Of a DNA stretch of 64,000 nucleotides, positions 62,085 to 64,000 are shown one piece after another (position 1 is the stretch's first letter; each line of letters begins with the position of its first letter). A program made the translations under genes and the position numbers. The notes beneath the pieces are model-generated. The model worked only from the letters and a program-made list of their open reading frames with translations, made no database searches and was not told where the DNA came from. The DNA is from an uncultured bacterium (GTDB lineage: Bacteria > Bacillota > Clostridia > Oscillospirales > Oscillospiraceae), in the NCBI GenBank assembly GCA_947643715.1, contig CANRXB010000004.1, positions 1 to 64,000 on the forward strand, written 5' to 3'.

Positions 62085-62365
62085 CTCGCCAGCCTGGGCA
62101 GCACGGTCTTGTAACCGTCCGCGCCGTATTGCAGCGCACGGTTCACCCGGCTGATGGTGGCGCTGGACGCTCCGGTGCGCTGGAGGATGTCGTTGTAGAT
62201 GAGGCCCTGGTCCAAGAGCTGGGCCACCTCCAGCCGCTGGGCCATGGCCCGCAGCTCGGACACCGTGCACAGGTCCTGGAAAAAGGCGCGGCACTCGTCC
62301 TGGTCCTTCAAGGCCAGGATCGCCTCGAAGAGCAAGGCGTTGCGGTCGGATGAATCTTTTTGCAT
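62081..62365 (-). CDS. YerC/YecD family TrpR-like protein
   Basis: A 94-residue all-helical protein with the Trp-repressor fold: FFQDLCTVSELRAMAQRLEV and LLDQGLIYNDILQRTGASSA then TISRVNRALQYG form the helix-turn-helix. YerC proteins are thought to be DNA-binding regulators, with no agreed targets. ATG 62365 has AGGAGG seven bases upstream. It heads an operon with a methyltransferase and Hsp33; the inverted repeat over its own -35 box may be its operator. Confidence 0.88.
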   Translation of the reverse strand: MQKDSSDRNALLFEAILALKDQDECRAFFQDLCTVSELRAMAQRLEVAQLLDQGLIYNDILQRTGASSATISRVNRALQYGADGYKTVLPRLAR

Positions 62366-62430
62366 GGCATGTCCTCCTGTAAAAAGGCCCGGAGGGCGCC
62401 TTGGAGGCCCCTCGAGACCGTAACGGGGAT

Positions 62431-62460
62431 ATTTTAGCACGCCGCTTTACGGAAGTAAAG
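62431..62460 (-). promoter_or_regulatory. Promoter of the yerC operon with an inverted repeat on the -35 box
   Basis: On the minus strand TTTACT (62459 to 62454), 17 bases, TAAAAT (62436 to 62431). CTTTAC-GGAA-GTAAAG (62445-62460), a perfect six-base dyad, covers the -35 and may be an operator. Confidence 0.55.
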
Positions 62461-62591
62461 AGAAAACGCGAAAAAGCGTGATGCGCGCCGGATATCCTCC
62501 CAGGGACGGGCCGGGACCGGGCATGTGGCGGTCCTTCCCGACGGCCGGTCTGCCGGACCGGAAATTTCAATAAATTTTCATAAATTCATTC

Positions 62592-62620
62592 TTCCCCTAG
62601 GGGAAAAATTATGGTATAGT
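62592..62620 (+). promoter_or_regulatory. glf promoter with a 14-bp palindrome
   Basis: An extended -10 TGGTATAGT (TATAGT 62615-62620) has a poor -35. At the -35 position lies the perfect palindrome TTCCCCTAGGGGAA (62592-62605). The AT-rich stretch before it (62559-62591) stands out. The remaining gap (62461-62558) shows nothing recognised. Confidence 0.55.
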
Positions 62621-62681
62621 TGCAAAAGGGCGGGGCCCGGTCCCCGCCCCGATCCTTTCAAAGAAACGATGTGATCGCTGT

Positions 62682-63857
62682 ATGAATCATGACGCGTTGA
62701 TCGTGGGGGCGGGCTTCGCCGGCGCGGTGGCCGCCCGCCGTCTGGCGGAGGAGGGCGGCAGGCGTGTGCTGGTGCTGGAGCGCCGGAGCCATGTGGGCGG
62801 CAACGCCTACGACTGTCTGGACGCTGCCGGGGTGCTGATCCACCAGTACGGCCCCCATATCTTCCACACCAACGACCGGCGGGTATTCGACTACCTGTCC
62901 CGGTTCACGAAGTGGCGGCGATACCAGCACGAGGTGATCGCCGATCTGCCAAAGGACGGCCCCGGGGAGGCAGGCGGCCGCCTGACCTTCCCCGTCCCCT
63001 TCAACCTGGACTCTCTGCGGGCCGCGTTCGGCGAGGAGGAAGGGGAGCGGTTGGGCAAAAAGCTGCTGGCCGCTTATCCCGCCCAGAGCCAGGTCACCAT
63101 CCTGGAGCTGCGGCAGGATCCGGACCCGGAGATCGCCGCCATCGCGGGGTATGTGTACGAGCATGTGTTCGTACACTACACCATGAAGCAGTGGGGGCAG
63201 ACCCCGGAGGAGATCGACCCCGCCACCACAGCACGGGTGCCGGTGCGCCTGTCCCGGGACGCGCGGTATTTCCAGGACGCCTATCAAGGGATGCCTTTGG
63301 AGGGCTACACGCCCATGTTCGAAAGTATGCTGGACCACCCGGGCATCACCGTGGAGCTGGGGACGGACGCTCTGGACCGGCTGACGCTGGCGGACGGCGG
63401 GATCGAGCTGGACGGCCGGCCCTTCGCCGGCCCGACGATCTATACCGGCCAGGCAGACGAGCTGTTCGGATACCGCTTCGGTCCCTTGCCCTACCGCACG
63501 CTGGATTTCCGGTTCGAGACCATGCCCCGGGACTTTTTCCAGACCCATGGCACGGTGAATTACACCGTGGACGAGGACTTCACCCGCATCACCGAGTTCA
63601 AGCGCCTCACCGGCCAGGAGAAGCCCGGCGTCACCACCATCATGAAGGAGTACTCCAAGGCCCATACCGGGGCGGAGGGGGAGATCCCTTACTACGCCAT
63701 CATCAATGAGCGGAACAGCGCCTTGTACGCCAGATACGCCGCTCAGGCCGCGCGGTATCCCGGCCTGCATCTCCTGGGCCGTCTGGCCGAGTACCGGTAC
63801 TACAACATGGACGCCATCGTGGCCAGGGCGCTGGCGCTGACCGACAGCCTGCTGTGA
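62682..63857 (+). CDS. glf: UDP-galactopyranose mutase
   Basis: A 391-residue flavoenzyme that turns UDP-galactopyranose into UDP-galactofuranose. It starts with the FAD loop ALIVGAGFAGAVAARRLAEE, then ERRSHVGGNAYD, and HQYGPHIFHTNDRRVFDYL, with the conserved YTGQADELFGYRFGPLPYR and YYAIINERNSALYARYAA (binding of the UDP-sugar). The family signature is plain and the length is standard. It supplies galactofuranose for a surface polysaccharide; a glycosyltransferase gene follows. Galactose metabolism at 56-59 kb could feed its substrate. Confidence 0.97.
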   Translation: MNHDALIVGAGFAGAVAARRLAEEGGRRVLVLERRSHVGGNAYDCLDAAGVLIHQYGPHIFHTNDRRVFDYLSRFTKWRRYQHEVIADLPKDGPGEAGGRLTFPVPFNLDSLRAAFGEEEGERLGKKLLAAYPAQSQVTILELRQDPDPEIAAIAGYVYEHVFVHYTMKQWGQTPEEIDPATTARVPVRLSRDARYFQDAYQGMPLEGYTPMFESMLDHPGITVELGTDALDRLTLADGGIELDGRPFAGPTIYTGQADELFGYRFGPLPYRTLDFRFETMPRDFFQTHGTVNYTVDEDFTRITEFKRLTGQEKPGVTTIMKEYSKAHTGAEGEIPYYAIINERNSALYARYAAQAARYPGLHLLGRLAEYRYYNMDAIVARALALTDSLL

Positions 63858-63922
63858 GCCTGGGCCCTGCGGTCCGCCCCGTCTCGGGGAACATTCAGAA
63901 GTTAGATTTGGAGAGAAGGATC

Positions 63923-64000
63923 ATGGACAAACTCATCACGTTCGCTGTCCCCTGCTACAACTCCGCGGCTTATATGGACCACTGTGTGGAGACCCTGCTG
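63923..64000 (+). CDS. Family 2 glycosyltransferase, N-terminal fragment
   Basis: Only the first 26 codons lie in the window. The product starts MDKLITFAVPCYNSAAYMDH, the GT2 opening (VPCYN with the following acidic/polar turn) of GT-A enzymes that build surface polysaccharides. GAGAGAAGGA precedes the ATG by three to five bases. It follows glf by 65 bases, consistent with a galactofuranosyl-containing polymer cluster that continues past 64 kb. The acceptor, donor and remaining domains are not visible. Confidence 0.8.
   Translation, partial: MDKLITFAVPCYNSAAYMDHCVETLL

Overview
The window looks like chromosome from a high-GC, Gram-positive, low-oxygen gut-type Clostridia (Oscillospiraceae-like is my best guess). 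The reasons are a WalRK system with YycH/YycI-like partners, a perfect CIRCE element, EcfA1-EcfA2-EcfT-TruA order, DegV/FabT-type lipid control, ClpE-like and ClpB chaperones, DUF4317 and DUF5711 families, and ribosome sites close to AAGGAGG. I saw no rRNA, tRNA, CRISPR array, insertion sequence or prophage. The content is chromosomal housekeeping with some accessory islands.

Layout. 1-6.6 kb: end of walR, walK, two membrane-anchored WalRK accessory proteins, a polysaccharide flippase and a class I amidotransferase-like hydrolase. 6.6-9.4 kb: clpB behind a CIRCE operator. 9.4-11.5 kb: a small unknown protein, then an ECF sigma factor overlapping its probable anti-sigma factor. 11.5-16.1 kb (minus): response regulator, sensor kinase, HtrA protease and BirA in one run. 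16.2-19.9 kb (minus): CDF metal exporter, U32 protein and MltG. 20.1 kb: a 71-residue cysteine-rich protein. 20.4-22.2 kb (minus): TagA/WecG glycosyltransferase, DJ-1 protein and 5-formyl-THF cyclo-ligase. 22.4-24.1 kb: pyrG.

24.3-33.5 kb is the most distinctive part: a CPBP protease, an AgrA/AgrC-like LytTR regulator-kinase pair, and three exported proteins (an esterase-like lipoprotein, a carbohydrate-binding-like lipoprotein and a domain-swapped GH3 glycosidase held by a membrane segment at each end). LytTR-type 9-bp repeats precede both the regulator promoter and the promoter of the exported-protein operon, so I infer one sensed regulon acting on an outside glycan. 33.6-38.9 kb (minus) is a second LytTR regulator, a membrane-less GHKL kinase and a pair of ABC exporters.

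39-42.2 kb: DUF975 membrane protein, isocitrate dehydrogenase and a peptidase E-like protein. 42.3-51.5 kb (minus): methyltransferase, EcfA1, a small membrane protein, EcfA2, EcfT, TruA, DUF5711, CvpA and a ClpE-like ATPase. 51.7 kb: DUF4317. 53.0-54.3 kb (minus): DegV/FakB-like fatty-acid-binding protein and FabT-like repressor, with two FabT-type boxes at the promoter. 54.6-59.4 kb: Ca/Na antiporter and sugar nucleotidyltransferase, facing galK-galT. 59.5-62.4 kb (minus): alpha/beta hydrolase, then YerC, methyltransferase and Hsp33. 62.6-64 kb: glf (UDP-galactofuranose supply) and the start of a family 2 glycosyltransferase, probably the edge of a surface polysaccharide cluster.

Four two-component systems and five protein-quality genes (ClpB, ClpE-like, HtrA, Hsp33, MltG-linked wall control) lie within 64 kb. 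Start codons were often moved from the longest frame to the one with a ribosome site; these choices are stated per gene.
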